Source of the DNA: Paenibacillus senegalimassiliensis
GTDB taxonomy: Bacteria > Bacillota > Bacilli > Paenibacillales > Paenibacillaceae
Direction of reading: 5' to 3'
NCBI RefSeq assembly: GCF_001486585.1
Contig: NZ_LN909036.1
Span: 1-64,000, forward strand
Length of the DNA: 64,000 nucleotides
The translations under genes were made by a program, and so were the position numbers. Each line of letters starts with the position of its first letter. Within the stretch, counting starts at the first letter, position 1. Below are positions 18,181 through 27,263 of the stretch, one piece after another. Under the pieces are notes generated by a model. It was not told where the DNA came from. It saw only the letters and a program-made list of their open reading frames with translations, and did no database searches.

Positions 18181-19917
18181 TTGAAGGGAAACAAGCGACC
18201 GGCCGGAAAAAAACGGGGGAAAGTGCTGCCGATCTCGATGGATGCGGGATTTTTCTTCGAGAGAGCCGTTTTCTCATTGGATCGCTACCGCTATGACAAG
18301 GCATTGAAGTATTTTCGTAAAGCTGTAGAATATGAGCCGGGTAATCCGGTGAATCACTGCAATATGGCGGGCATCTTGTCCGAAATGGGAGATTACGAGG
18401 GCTCCAATGCTGTGCTGAAGACGGTTCTGGAGGAGATAGACCCGGGGATGACGGAGTGCTATTTCTATATGGCTAATAACTATGCAAATCTGGATTTGTT
18501 CGAAGCGGCAGAGGAAGCGCTAGTCACTTATTTGGAGCAGGATGAGAGCGGTCAATTTCTGGATGAAGCCGAAGAGATGGTTGATCTGCTGCAAGTTGAG
18601 TTGGAGCGACCAGCTAGACTCCGGGGTATTAAATCCCGGCAAGGAGTATATGAGCATGATCAAGCGCGTTCCTTGCTGGAGGATGGCAAGTTCACCCAAG
18701 CGGTGAGTCTGCTAGAACAGTTGGTGCAGCAGCAGCCTGATTTCTTGGCGGCACGCAACAACCTGGCCTTGGGTTACTATTATCTTGGCCTGTTCCGCAA
18801 GGCGCTGGATACCGTGGAAGAAGTGCTGGCCCAGGACGGAAGCAACCTGCATGGCTTGTGTAATCTGGCTATATTCTATCAGCATGCCGGAGAGAGCGAG
18901 GCTTTGGAAGAGCTTGCGAATCAACTGGCTAGTATTATTCCATTCCACGAGGAGCACGTATTTAAGCTGGCGACGACAATGGGGATTTTGGGCCGTCATG
19001 AGGAGGCGTTTCACCATTTCGACCGTTTGCTGAAGAGCTTTAGTATTCCCAAGGATGCCTGCCTTTTCCATTATGCAGCGGTGGCTGCTTACCATACAGG
19101 TCGTTCCAGGCAAGCGCGCAAGCTTTGGAGCAAGGCTAGAGGGCTTGATCCGCAGGCGGGAGTGGCTGATTTCTATTTGAATCGCCTTATTGCTGAGCGA
19201 GAGGGAGGTCCGGTGGATTCGCTGCCGGTCAATTACCAGTACCTGTTGCCTTTCGAGGAGCAGTTCAAACGCTGGGAGTTGGAAGAAGAGGGCTTACCTT
19301 CCGAGGTGAAGGACAATCCGCTGATTCGCTCCTCCTTCTTCTGGGCATTACGTCACGGCGATGCTCGCACCAAGTTGCAGGTTATTCAGGCACTGGGCCT
19401 GATTGCTGATCAGGAGGTTGAGGAAGCGTTACAAGCTTTCTTATTGGAGCCCGACGAAGATGCTTATTTGAAAGAGATGGCTTTGTTTGTGCTTCGCAGT
19501 CTCGGTGTCAGTAAGCCGTTGCCTGTTCGCTCAGGCAGTACGACGCGAATGGTCGACCCTAGCCGGGCCTCTACAGAGCTGCCAGTGTGGCGGAGCGAGT
19601 GGCAAGCCGTGGTAGATTTGGCTATAGAGCATATGAAACGAAGCTTTGACCTCCAACAGCAGCACGATATGGAGACATTGTGGGTCGATTTTATTACCCG
19701 GTTATATCCCGAGGCGCCGGCGATTACTCATTTGGAGGGCTGGGCGGCGGCGTTGGAATACTTGACGGCCAAGATGCACGGGCGTTATGTCACCTATGAG
19801 CAGGTAGCTAAGCAATACAATATATCTGCCTCAACAGCCAGCCGTTATGTACGCCGAGTAGATGAAGTATGCGGTGTGAAGGAGAAGATTGAGGCCATTT
19901 TTCCATCCGTTCAGTAG
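18181..19917 (+). CDS. TPR-repeat protein with C-terminal HTH (YvcD-like)
   Basis: This is a predicted soluble protein of about 578 residues. Tetratricopeptide-like helices cover roughly residues 15-340 (for example YDKALKYFRKAVEYEPGNPV and ARNNLALGYYYLGLFRKALD). A HEAT-like or linker region follows. Residues about 535-575 hold a helix-turn-helix (YVTYEQVAKQYNISASTASR). I chose the TTG at 18181 because AAGGGGAGGTG lies 6 bases before it; the in-frame GTG at 18172 is inside that site. It lies just upstream of trxB, as B. subtilis yvcD does. Function unknown. Confidence 0.85.
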   Translation: MKGNKRPAGKKRGKVLPISMDAGFFFERAVFSLDRYRYDKALKYFRKAVEYEPGNPVNHCNMAGILSEMGDYEGSNAVLKTVLEEIDPGMTECYFYMANNYANLDLFEAAEEALVTYLEQDESGQFLDEAEEMVDLLQVELERPARLRGIKSRQGVYEHDQARSLLEDGKFTQAVSLLEQLVQQQPDFLAARNNLALGYYYLGLFRKALDTVEEVLAQDGSNLHGLCNLAIFYQHAGESEALEELANQLASIIPFHEEHVFKLATTMGILGRHEEAFHHFDRLLKSFSIPKDACLFHYAAVAAYHTGRSRQARKLWSKARGLDPQAGVADFYLNRLIAEREGGPVDSLPVNYQYLLPFEEQFKRWELEEEGLPSEVKDNPLIRSSFFWALRHGDARTKLQVIQALGLIADQEVEEALQAFLLEPDEDAYLKEMALFVLRSLGVSKPLPVRSGSTTRMVDPSRASTELPVWRSEWQAVVDLAIEHMKRSFDLQQQHDMETLWVDFITRLYPEAPAITHLEGWAAALEYLTAKMHGRYVTYEQVAKQYNISASTASRYVRRVDEVCGVKEKIEAIFPSVQ

Positions 19918-20011
19918 GTAGATGAGGGTAAAGCTGTTCCGACTTGGGGAAAACTTGATAGGTAGTGTCTATGTAGGACCTGTGAGAGACCATCCTGAGG
20001 AGGTAGGGAAG

Positions 20012-20965
20012 ATGCATAAGACAGTGGTTATTGGTACCGGGCCTGCCGGACTGACGGCAGCGATTTATTTAGCAAGAGCGAATCTTAGCCCAATTGTCAT
20101 TGAGGGGCTGGAGCCGGGAGGACAACTCACCACGACAACGGAGGTTGAGAATTTCCCCGGGTTCCCCGAAGGCATTCAAGGGCCAGAGCTTATGGATCAT
20201 ATGCGTAAGCAAGCCGAGCGGTTTGGGGCTGAATTTGTCACGGGCTGGGTGGAAAGCGTGGACTTCTCTGGACAACCCTTTCAGGTGAAGCTGGAAGGCG
20301 GTAAGACGCTGGAAGCCTCATCCGTCATTATCTCTACGGGGGCTTCGGCCAAGTATTTAGGCATTCCTGGCGAGCAAGAAAATGTAGGCCGGGGTGTCAG
20401 CACCTGTGCGACTTGCGATGGCTTCTTCTTCCGCAGCAAGAAGCTGCTGGTTATCGGGGGCGGCGACTCTGCAATGGAGGAAGCGAATTTCTTGACGAGG
20501 TTCGCATCTGAGGTTACGGTGGTGCATCGGCGCGAAGAACTGCGTGCTTCGAAGATTATGCAGGAACGGGCACGGGCCAATGAAAAAATCGCCTGGGCGT
20601 TGAACCGTGCGCCGCTGGAAGTAGTTACGGCCGAGGGAATCGTCAAGGGGTTAAAGGTTCGTCATAACGAGAGCGGCCAAGAGGAATTGCTGGAGGCAGA
20701 TGGCATATTCGTAGCTATTGGTCATACGCCCAATACGAAGTTCCTGAATGGAGCCGTCGAGACGGACGGGTTAGGTTATATCGTCGTGAAGCCGGGGACG
20801 ACGGAGACGAACGTACCGGGGGTATTTGCCTGCGGAGACGTGCAGGATACCCGTTATCGGCAGGCGATTACCGCAGCGGGGTCAGGCTGTATGGCGGCTA
20901 TGGATTGTGAGAAGTTCCTGGAGGGCAGCATGGTCCATGATTGGAGTGGACTGGCAGGCTCGTAA
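20012..20965 (+). CDS. trxB: Thioredoxin reductase
   Basis: This FAD enzyme uses NADPH to keep thioredoxin reduced. It is 317 residues from the ATG at 20012, chosen because TGAGGAGGTAGGG is correctly spaced; the longer in-frame extension has no such site. The FAD motif GTGPAGLTAAIYLA is at the start, the redox pair CATC lies in STCATCDGFFF, the NADPH motif is GGGDSAMEEAN, and the C-terminal GVFACGDVQD completes the fold. Confidence 0.97.
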   Translation: MHKTVVIGTGPAGLTAAIYLARANLSPIVIEGLEPGGQLTTTTEVENFPGFPEGIQGPELMDHMRKQAERFGAEFVTGWVESVDFSGQPFQVKLEGGKTLEASSVIISTGASAKYLGIPGEQENVGRGVSTCATCDGFFFRSKKLLVIGGGDSAMEEANFLTRFASEVTVVHRREELRASKIMQERARANEKIAWALNRAPLEVVTAEGIVKGLKVRHNESGQEELLEADGIFVAIGHTPNTKFLNGAVETDGLGYIVVKPGTTETNVPGVFACGDVQDTRYRQAITAAGSGCMAAMDCEKFLEGSMVHDWSGLAGS

Positions 20966-20981
20966 GGCTTGTAAAATGATG

Positions 20982-21028
20982 AAAAAGGATGCTGGCGACA
21001 CGTGAATGTGCGCTGTGCATCCTTTTTT
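20982..21028 (+). terminator. Bidirectional terminator, trxB / response regulator
   Basis: AAAAAGGATGC and GCATCCTTTTTT bracket a hairpin with A and T runs on its two sides, so it can serve trxB (+) and the convergent response regulator gene (-). Confidence 0.9.
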
Positions 21029-21046
21029 ATATGCGTTATTGTTACG

Positions 21047-21649
21047 TTACAGCCAGCCGTTCTCCTCCGCCAACCGTACCGCCTCAATTCGGCTCCCTAC
21101 TGCGAGTTTACTGAGAATTTCCGAGATGTAGTTGCGAACCGTACCATGGGAAAGGTGCAGGGTGGCCGCGATATCTCCGGCTGTCTTTCCTCCTGCTGCC
21201 AGGCGAAGAATGTCCTGCTCGCGGGAGGTGAGCGGATTCTCCTGACGAACGCTACCGAAGATCAGCTCCGGCGATATTTCCCGGTGGCCGTCCATGACTC
21301 GGCGAATGGCTTCGGCCAGCCGGTCGCTGGATTCGTCCTTGAGCAAGTAGCCGTGCACGCCTGTCTTGACGGCCCGCTCGAAATAGCCAGGGCGGGCGAA
21401 GGTGGTCAAGATGATGACGCGGCAGGGTGATCCCTGCTGCTGTAAGGTCTCGGCGACATCCAGCCCGGTTTGCAGCGGCATTTCAATGTCCATCAGGCAG
21501 ACATCAGGCTGAAGCGCCCCGATTAACTTAAGAGCTTCTGCCCCATCCCCGGCTTGACCAACCACCTCAAGGTCATCCTCGAGATCAAGCAGGGAGGCCA
21601 AAGCCCCTCGTAACAACCGTTGATCTTCGGCAATCAGGATGCGGATCAT
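21047..21649 (-). CDS. NarL/LuxR-family response regulator (DesR/YvfU-like)
   Basis: This 200-residue regulator has an N-terminal receiver domain (about 1-120) with acidic ED at 8-9, the phospho-acceptor Asp in DVCLMDIEMP and the conserved Lys in GYLLKDES. The C-terminal LuxR HTH (about 135-197) contains LTSREQDILRLAAGGKT and LSHGTVRNYISEILSKL. It overlaps the kinase gene (GTATGA), marking a cognate pair. The likely target is the ABC exporter upstream in the same operon. Confidence 0.92.
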   Translation of the reverse strand: MIRILIAEDQRLLRGALASLLDLEDDLEVVGQAGDGAEALKLIGALQPDVCLMDIEMPLQTGLDVAETLQQQGSPCRVIILTTFARPGYFERAVKTGVHGYLLKDESSDRLAEAIRRVMDGHREISPELIFGSVRQENPLTSREQDILRLAAGGKTAGDIAATLHLSHGTVRNYISEILSKLAVGSRIEAVRLAEENGWL

Positions 21650-22896
21650 ACAGATTCACCTTCTTTGTTGGTTTCTTTGATAATCAGCGGGATGGTGATG
21701 ATAAGCCGGGTACCATGTGAGAACGAACCGGCACTGGGTGCATCTGTGGTGGCAGTGGCGTCTTCCTTGGCGAGGTGGTCTGAGGCTTGCGTCACGCTTA
21801 ACGTTCCATCCATCAGCGACAAGCGTTCCGCCATTCCCTTTAAGCCGTTGCCGGGGGAAGGGTCAGCTTGTCCTAATCGGGCTTGTTCGTCTTCCGGGTG
21901 ACCTTCTGCCTTGGTATAACCGCCTAGACCGATCCCATCATCTTCAATCGTCAGCCTTACCTCTGCCGGAGTCGTCTGAATCGTAATGGTGCAGCGCTTA
22001 GCCTCACTGTGCTTGACTATGTTCGTCACGGCTTCCTTGATGCACAGGCTGATGATGTTCTTGGATAAATCCGGGACCTCCGGAAGCTGCGTGCTTCCTT
22101 GCACCTGCAACATGATATCAGCGGCACTCAGAATTTCGTTCGCCTCAGCCACTGCTTCAGTAACAGTCACGGCACGCATATCGGACACCAGCTCTCGAAC
22201 CTGACGGAGGGCGGCACGGGAGGTCCGCTGAATTTCCCGGGCTTCCCCCTTGGCGCGTTCGGGGTCTTTGTTGATTAACTTTTCAACCAACTGGCTCTTT
22301 AAAGTAATCAAGGACAAGGTATGACCAAGCGTATCGTGCAGATCGCGGGCAATCCGCAAGCGCTCTTCTCGTTTGACCAGTTCCTTGATGCGTTCCTGAG
22401 CGATGCCCAGGTCCTTCTCCAGTTGCATTCGCTGATTCAGGGAACGGCTGCCATTCGGGGTGATGAGCATAATGACCAGGAAGGGCAGCAGGAACAATAG
22501 ATCATTGCCTTGCAGATAATGCAGCGAGAGGGCAATGGATAATAGCTGGGCCACCGCAAATCCAGCCAGCGCTGTAATGAAAGGGCGCCGTTCCAGATAC
22601 CAGCCGATGAAGTAGGAACTGAAGAAGCCCATAAAGAAATTGTATGGATTATAGAAGGCGCATAGCAGAATGGTCAGTATCATTTGCAGTGCCAGCCAGC
22701 TATGAAAGGCAATACCACGGCTAACATAAAGCTGCCGGTAGGTTACAGCAAATAGGAAGACCAGGCCGATGCCAAGCAGCAGCTTGACCCCCTGCTCTCC
22801 CCGCAGATTAATGAGGGGCAGCAGTAAATAAATTGGCCAGATGTAAGGGAACCAGCCGTATTTCTTAGGAAATAATCGAAAGCTGCCTAACGCCAT
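21646..22896 (-). CDS. Sensor histidine kinase, DesK/YvfT type
   Basis: This 416-residue membrane kinase has an N-terminal half with about five or six hydrophobic segments and no large extracellular domain. The HisKA_3 dimerisation motif RLRIARDLHDTLGHTLSLI carries the phospho-His. The HATPase domain includes IKEAVTNIVKHSEAKRC (N box), EDDGIGLGG and GNGLKGMAERL. Such kinases often sense membrane state or cell-envelope stress through their membrane segments. It starts 6 bases after the permease stop. Confidence 0.92.
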   Translation of the reverse strand: MALGSFRLFPKKYGWFPYIWPIYLLLPLINLRGEQGVKLLLGIGLVFLFAVTYRQLYVSRGIAFHSWLALQMILTILLCAFYNPYNFFMGFFSSYFIGWYLERRPFITALAGFAVAQLLSIALSLHYLQGNDLLFLLPFLVIMLITPNGSRSLNQRMQLEKDLGIAQERIKELVKREERLRIARDLHDTLGHTLSLITLKSQLVEKLINKDPERAKGEAREIQRTSRAALRQVRELVSDMRAVTVTEAVAEANEILSAADIMLQVQGSTQLPEVPDLSKNIISLCIKEAVTNIVKHSEAKRCTITIQTTPAEVRLTIEDDGIGLGGYTKAEGHPEDEQARLGQADPSPGNGLKGMAERLSLMDGTLSVTQASDHLAKEDATATTDAPSAGSFSHGTRLIITIPLIIKETNKEGESV

Positions 22897-22902
22897 GATG
22901 AA

Positions 22903-23643
22903 CTACACCGCTTCCTGTTTTTTTCGAATATAAGTGGATAGTATCATAAACAGAAACAGATAGCCCAATAAAATCAACACGTTACTCCATTCCGGGGCTT
23001 GACCGCGAATGATGGCCCATGCTCCGCTACCGAACGGGTAGGAAGGCAGCCATCTGCCGATGGCTTGCATCAGACGAGGCAGAATATCCATTGGCATCCA
23101 CATGCCGCCCATGACCGCCAGAGATAAATAGAGGGCGTTGCTGATCCCGCTGGCCGTTTCCGCACGCTTCATATTGCCCACCAGTGTTCCCAGTGCTAGG
23201 AAGGGCAGAGATCCGACTAAAATCCACAGCCCGCTGTATATCCAGGTTAGCGGAGCGAGAGATACACCGTTGATAAGATACCCGGCAAGGAAGATACAGA
23301 TGATAGAGAAGACGTTCATCATCATTTGCCCGAATACTTTACCCCCGAAATAAATGACTTCTGGCAGCGGGGTCATACGCATATACGTCGACCAGCCTTG
23401 GGTACGCTCCTGCACCAGCCAGATGCCCATAGTCATAATGGATGAGCCCATGACACTGAACGCGGTCATAGACATGAGGTAATGTGCCTGCCATTCTCCC
23501 GGGTTATCGCTTCCAGTATTTACGATACGGGTGAAGATTACATAGAACAAAATTGGCATCATCAGGGACCAAATGACATAGAAGGGGCTGCGGAAAATAC
23601 GCAGTATTTCGGTCTTGCACAGCATCATCAGGGTTCGCATCAT
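22903..23643 (-). CDS. ABC-2 type transporter permease (YvfS-like)
   Basis: This 246-residue protein has six predicted membrane segments and the ABC-2 permease pattern (ILRIFRSPFYVIWSLMMPIL at the start, AGYLINGVSL, VMGGMWMPMDILP). With the ATPase just upstream it should form an exporter; the gene set ATPase-permease-kinase-regulator equals B. subtilis yvfRSTU. Substrate unknown. It begins 2 bases after the ATPase stop. Confidence 0.9.
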   Translation of the reverse strand: MMRTLMMLCKTEILRIFRSPFYVIWSLMMPILFYVIFTRIVNTGSDNPGEWQAHYLMSMTAFSVMGSSIMTMGIWLVQERTQGWSTYMRMTPLPEVIYFGGKVFGQMMMNVFSIICIFLAGYLINGVSLAPLTWIYSGLWILVGSLPFLALGTLVGNMKRAETASGISNALYLSLAVMGGMWMPMDILPRLMQAIGRWLPSYPFGSGAWAIIRGQAPEWSNVLILLGYLFLFMILSTYIRKKQEAV

Positions 23644-23645
23644 CG

Positions 23646-24560
23646 TTACATCAACTCCGTTTCTTGAGGGTTTGTCAGTTGTTCGAAGGCTTCTTCAAGC
23701 CGTCCTTGTTCAATCTGTATATTGCTTACGCGTGGCAAACCGCTTGTGAACAGGGCAGCGAGAGCGTCGTCGGTGTCGTTGGTCGTCAGGTGTATCCGGC
23801 CATCTCTGTCGTAACAATCAATCACGGGTTCGAGTTCAAGTAACCTTGCCCGCAACCTGGGTCCATCATCTTCTGCTATGAAGGAGATGGAGCGCCCTAC
23901 AATCCGTGCCTTAATCTCCTCAGGAGTACCGTCTGCGATTAGACTACCTTGACTGAACAGCAGGATACGATCGGCGATATCGTCGGCTTCTTGCAGATAA
24001 TGCGTCGTGAACAAAATGGTCTTGCCCTGCTTGGATAATTGCCTTACGTTGTTCCAGAATTGACGTCTTGCCTTAATATCCAACCCTACGGTCGGCTCAT
24101 CCAGGAAGATCAACTCCGGGTTGCCCGCTAGGGCCAAGGCGAAGCCCAGACTCCGCTTCTGCCCCCCGGATAGCTTGTCGGCATAGCGGTTCATGTCGCC
24201 AGAGGCTAGTCCGGCAAGTCGGGCCAGCTCCGTAAGCTCCAGGGGGTTCGGGTAATAGCTGCGGACCAGTTCCAGCACCTCTTGCACCTTCAGTCGGTCC
24301 AGTACGCTGATGTCCTGAAGCATGGCGCCGGTCTTCTGACGGACGGCCCGCTCCTTTGGGGCTTGACCAAACAACCTGACGCTTCCCTCCGTGGGTTCTA
24401 GCAGCCCCAAGAGCATGGAGATTGCCGTCGTCTTCCCAGCTCCGTTAGGTCCCAGAATGGCCGTGATGCTGCCTTGGGGGATCTGAAAGCTTAGCTGATT
24501 GACGGCCTTTTTATCCCTGAATATTTTGCTGACGCCGTTCATTTCAATAATAGGTTCCAT
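23646..24560 (-). CDS. ABC transporter ATPase (YvfR-like)
   Basis: This 304-residue exporter ATPase has Walker A GPNGAGKTT, signature KLSGGQKRSLGFALAL, Walker B ELIFLDEPTVGLD and the switch His in LFTTHYLQEADD. I chose the ATG at 24560 (MEPIIEMNGVSKIF) because GGAGGAAC lies 6 bases upstream; in-frame starts further upstream lack such a site. First gene of the four-gene minus-strand operon. Confidence 0.92.
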   Translation of the reverse strand: MEPIIEMNGVSKIFRDKKAVNQLSFQIPQGSITAILGPNGAGKTTAISMLLGLLEPTEGSVRLFGQAPKERAVRQKTGAMLQDISVLDRLKVQEVLELVRSYYPNPLELTELARLAGLASGDMNRYADKLSGGQKRSLGFALALAGNPELIFLDEPTVGLDIKARRQFWNNVRQLSKQGKTILFTTHYLQEADDIADRILLFSQGSLIADGTPEEIKARIVGRSISFIAEDDGPRLRARLLELEPVIDCYDRDGRIHLTTNDTDDALAALFTSGLPRVSNIQIEQGRLEEAFEQLTNPQETELM

Positions 24561-24677
24561 GCTATGTTCCTCCATATGTCTAAGGGATATGAGTGCGGCT
24601 TGCTGTGTTGAATTGCTTGACTTAATCATATAGGGAAGGGAGGAAGCGGGTTAGTATGGAGTGTCATAAGGTGAAGG

Positions 24678-24689
24678 TGACAACTGTCA
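24678..24689 (-). promoter_or_regulatory. Possible response-regulator operator TGACA-N2-TGTCA
   Basis: A 12-base inverted repeat (TGACAACTGTCA on the plus strand), with another TGTCA half site at 24662-24666, lies 118 bases before the ABC ATPase gene. Its symmetry suits a dimeric LuxR-type regulator such as the one encoded in this operon. No promoter hexamers are convincing. Confidence 0.3.
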
Positions 24690-24710
24690 TGAAAAAAGTA
24701 GCGACATTAA

Positions 24711-24746
24711 GAACAGAGGCCTGCGCGGGTGCGCAGACCTCTGTTC
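24711..24746 (-). terminator. Hairpin after the lantibiotic-type ABC operon
   Basis: A near-perfect stem (GAACAGAGG-c-CTGCGC with GCGCAG-a-CCTCTGTTC) lies 40 bases past the stop of the minus-strand permease gene. The U tract on that strand is weak, so efficiency is uncertain. Confidence 0.7.
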
Positions 24747-24785
24747 TGTTGATAATAAACATGATGAATGGCCGTGGAGGCAGAG

Positions 24786-25529
24786 TTAAACAGCCTTGCG
24801 GCGGAAATAAAGCAAGCCAGCGGACAAGAAAATGATGAAGCTGCCGATGACGGTAATGGCAAGACTTTCATAGGGAAGGTGGGCGGCCACATAACCGCCC
24901 TCTCCCCCGCGTGGCATCATCGCTAGCAGCGGCTGGGCCCACGGGTAGAACGGCCCGATTTGGGCCGAGTTGACGATCAGCAAATTGGGAATCGTCAGCG
25001 ACACGTTAACGGAGAGCGGAGCCGCAAAGCTGGACCACATCAGTGAGATGCCAAGCTGCAAGGTCACCAGCGGGAGGCAAGCGATCAGTCCACCCAGCAG
25101 ACTTGTGGCAATCATGCCCCAAGGGATCGGGGCGCTCACTTGCTGAACGAACCCGACAATCAGCAAGGCGGCAAGGAATAACAGTTGCGATAAGGCCAGC
25201 AGCGTGAATACGATGAGTAGTTTGGCAAAGTAGACGGCGCCTCGCGAGATGGGCAGGACCAAGAGCTGCTTCCAGCCGCCGCCCGTATGCTCGTACCGAC
25301 AGATAAATGAAGGGAACAAGCCGGCCATAATCGGCAGGAAGAGCAGCCCGTGCAGCATGGCCATAGCCATAAGCAAGGTCATCCAGGCCTCACTGTCCGG
25401 CGTATTTGACAAATCGGCAAGAACGCCGATGAGTGCGGCCAGGGTGGGACTTGCCAGCAGCACAATCCAAAGGCGGGAACGAGCCATTTTCAGGCGTTCT
25501 GCAGCGAGCACATGAATGAAGGTCTTCAT
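24786..25529 (-). CDS. ABC permease, lantibiotic-immunity type
   Basis: This 247-residue protein has six predicted membrane segments. The pattern (RSRLWIVLLASPTLAALIGV at the start, then EHTGGGWKQLLVLPISRGAV) matches the ABC-2 permeases of lantibiotic self-protection exporters (EpiE/MutE/SpaE group). It is the distal gene of an ATPase-permease-permease operon and starts 3 bases after its paralogue. The real substrate, likely a peptide antibiotic or other envelope-active compound, is inference. Confidence 0.85.
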   Translation of the reverse strand: MKTFIHVLAAERLKMARSRLWIVLLASPTLAALIGVLADLSNTPDSEAWMTLLMAMAMLHGLLFLPIMAGLFPSFICRYEHTGGGWKQLLVLPISRGAVYFAKLLIVFTLLALSQLLFLAALLIVGFVQQVSAPIPWGMIATSLLGGLIACLPLVTLQLGISLMWSSFAAPLSVNVSLTIPNLLIVNSAQIGPFYPWAQPLLAMMPRGGEGGYVAAHLPYESLAITVIGSFIIFLSAGLLYFRRKAV

Positions 25530-25532
25530 GAA

Positions 25533-26249
25533 TTAGTCCACATCCTTTCGGTTAAAATGAATCATCCCCATCAGCAGAATCAGGCTTCCCACCAGAAGAC
25601 CTGCCAGGACGAATGCCTCCCGGTGCGGTCCCGAAAAGCCAAAGACGGGCCAGTTGAGTGGGAATTGTGCTGGCAAGCTCATCGTAAAGGGGGAAATGAT
25701 CGAGATGGTGACTCCCAGCGACACCGGCAGGAACGGGTTGCGATAAGTAAGCGAAAGCCAAAGCTGCAAGGCTAAGAGCGGCAAGGCGGCAAGCAAAGGA
25801 TAAAACCCCATTCGAGCCAAATCCGCATAAGGCATCGGCTCGGTATTAAATCCGAAGCATAATCCCAAAATGACCGTGCCAATTGGCAACAGAATGCAAG
25901 ATACCGATAGCAGCAGGAAGCATAGCAGGAATTTGGCGCTGAATACCGCAGTTCGGGAGATAGGCAGGGCTAGCAACTGCTTCCAGGAGCTAAGCTGATG
26001 CTCCACATTGGCCACCAGCGAGCTGACCAGTGTGCATCCCAAGTATAAGGCGATCGGCACAAAGCCGGAGACGTTAATCAACAGCCCATTCCAGGGGTCA
26101 TCGGCATACCGTTCGCTCAAGTAGTCGAAGCGCAGACCATAATTGAGCGCCTGCATGACAACGAGCCCTACCGGGGCCAATACGATAAGGAACCAGATCC
26201 CCTTGCGGCGAATTTTCAGAAAGTCGGCTGATAGAGAACGTAGCATCAT
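25533..26249 (-). CDS. ABC permease, lantibiotic-immunity type
   Basis: This 238-residue six-segment permease is paralogous to the downstream one: it shares the EHQLSSWKQLLALPISRTAV cytoplasmic motif. The two probably form a heterodimer with the ATPase encoded upstream, as in NisFEG/EpiFEG. Its start overlaps the ATPase stop (ATGA-type), indicating translational coupling. Confidence 0.85.
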   Translation of the reverse strand: MMLRSLSADFLKIRRKGIWFLIVLAPVGLVVMQALNYGLRFDYLSERYADDPWNGLLINVSGFVPIALYLGCTLVSSLVANVEHQLSSWKQLLALPISRTAVFSAKFLLCFLLLSVSCILLPIGTVILGLCFGFNTEPMPYADLARMGFYPLLAALPLLALQLWLSLTYRNPFLPVSLGVTISIISPFTMSLPAQFPLNWPVFGFSGPHREAFVLAGLLVGSLILLMGMIHFNRKDVD

Positions 26250-27160
26250 ACCTGACCACGCTCCCCAATAACCTGCATGAAAATATCCTCCAGCGATTTC
26301 TTCTTCTGCTCCACCCTGTAAATGTCGTGCCCGTTCTCCACCAACCGCTTAACCAGATGGGCAACCTGTGCATCGACCATTCCGGGGAAGGAAAGAATGC
26401 CGTTCTCCGCCGTTCCACTTGCTCCAAGATCGCGGGCAATCCACATCGCCGAATCTGGCTCGGAGACGACAAGCTCCATATTATGCGTGGATCTCAGGCG
26501 CAGATTGTCAATCGTATCTTGAAACACTAGTTGGCCCTCGCGAATGATGCCTACTTTGCTAGCCATCAGCTCCATCTCACCTAGTAAATGGCTGGATACC
26601 AGTACGGTAATGCCGTATTGCTCCGGCATATGCTTGATCAATTCACGAATCTCGTGAATACCTGAGGGGTCCAGCCCGTTCGTAGGCTCATCCAGAATGA
26701 GTAGATCGGGGCTGCCGAGCAGGGCTGCCGCGATGCCTAGCCGCTGCTTCATTCCTAGCGAGAAGCCTTTGACGGGACGGCGTGCCTCACTGGTCAGCGA
26801 CACAATCTCCAGCACTTCATGAATCCGTGACTTCGGCACTTGAAGGATACGCCGGATGGCTTCCAGATTGTCTATGGCGCTCAAGTGTCCGTAGTAGGAA
26901 GGAGATTCGACGAGAGAGCCGACATGCCGGAGAATTTCCAGCTTGTCCTTGGGCATGTCCCGGTTAAAAATGCGGATTGAGCCACTCGTTGGCTGAATCA
27001 AGCCCAGCAGCATGCGAATGGTAGTTGTCTTCCCGGCTCCGTTGGGTCCGAGGAAACCATAAATATCCCCCTTGGCGATTTCCAAATCCAAATGATCGAC
27101 CGCCATGCGGCCACGGTATGTCTTGGTTAAGCCTTTCGTTTGAATGATCATCTCACTCAC
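26246..27160 (-). CDS. ABC ATPase, BcrA / lantibiotic-immunity type
   Basis: This 304-residue ATPase has Walker A GPNGAGKTT, signature FSLGMKQRLGIAAALL, Walker B DLLILDEPTNGLD and the switch His in VSSHLLGEM. The N-terminus MIIQTKGLTKTYRGRMAV is typical of the BcrA group. The GTG start is preceded by GAGGTGA at 6 bases. The adjacent two-component pair is transcribed separately, since a terminator lies between, but is the obvious candidate regulator. Confidence 0.9.
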   Translation of the reverse strand: MSEMIIQTKGLTKTYRGRMAVDHLDLEIAKGDIYGFLGPNGAGKTTTIRMLLGLIQPTSGSIRIFNRDMPKDKLEILRHVGSLVESPSYYGHLSAIDNLEAIRRILQVPKSRIHEVLEIVSLTSEARRPVKGFSLGMKQRLGIAAALLGSPDLLILDEPTNGLDPSGIHEIRELIKHMPEQYGITVLVSSHLLGEMELMASKVGIIREGQLVFQDTIDNLRLRSTHNMELVVSEPDSAMWIARDLGASGTAENGILSFPGMVDAQVAHLVKRLVENGHDIYRVEQKKKSLEDIFMQVIGERGQV

Positions 27161-27235
27161 TATTTATCACCTCGTAGATGATCATATCGCCGGGAGGTTA
27201 AAAGCAAAGGCGGGGCAAGTTTAAGATTGGTTTAA

Positions 27236-27263
27236 ATTAAAGAGCGCCGTTTAATTCGGCGCC
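27236..27263 (-). terminator. Terminator of the OmpR/EnvZ-like pair
   Basis: On the minus strand GGCGCCG-AATTAAA-CGGCGCT is followed by a TTTAATTT tail. The kinase stop codon lies in the loop, so the stem overlaps the last codons of the gene. Confidence 0.8.
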
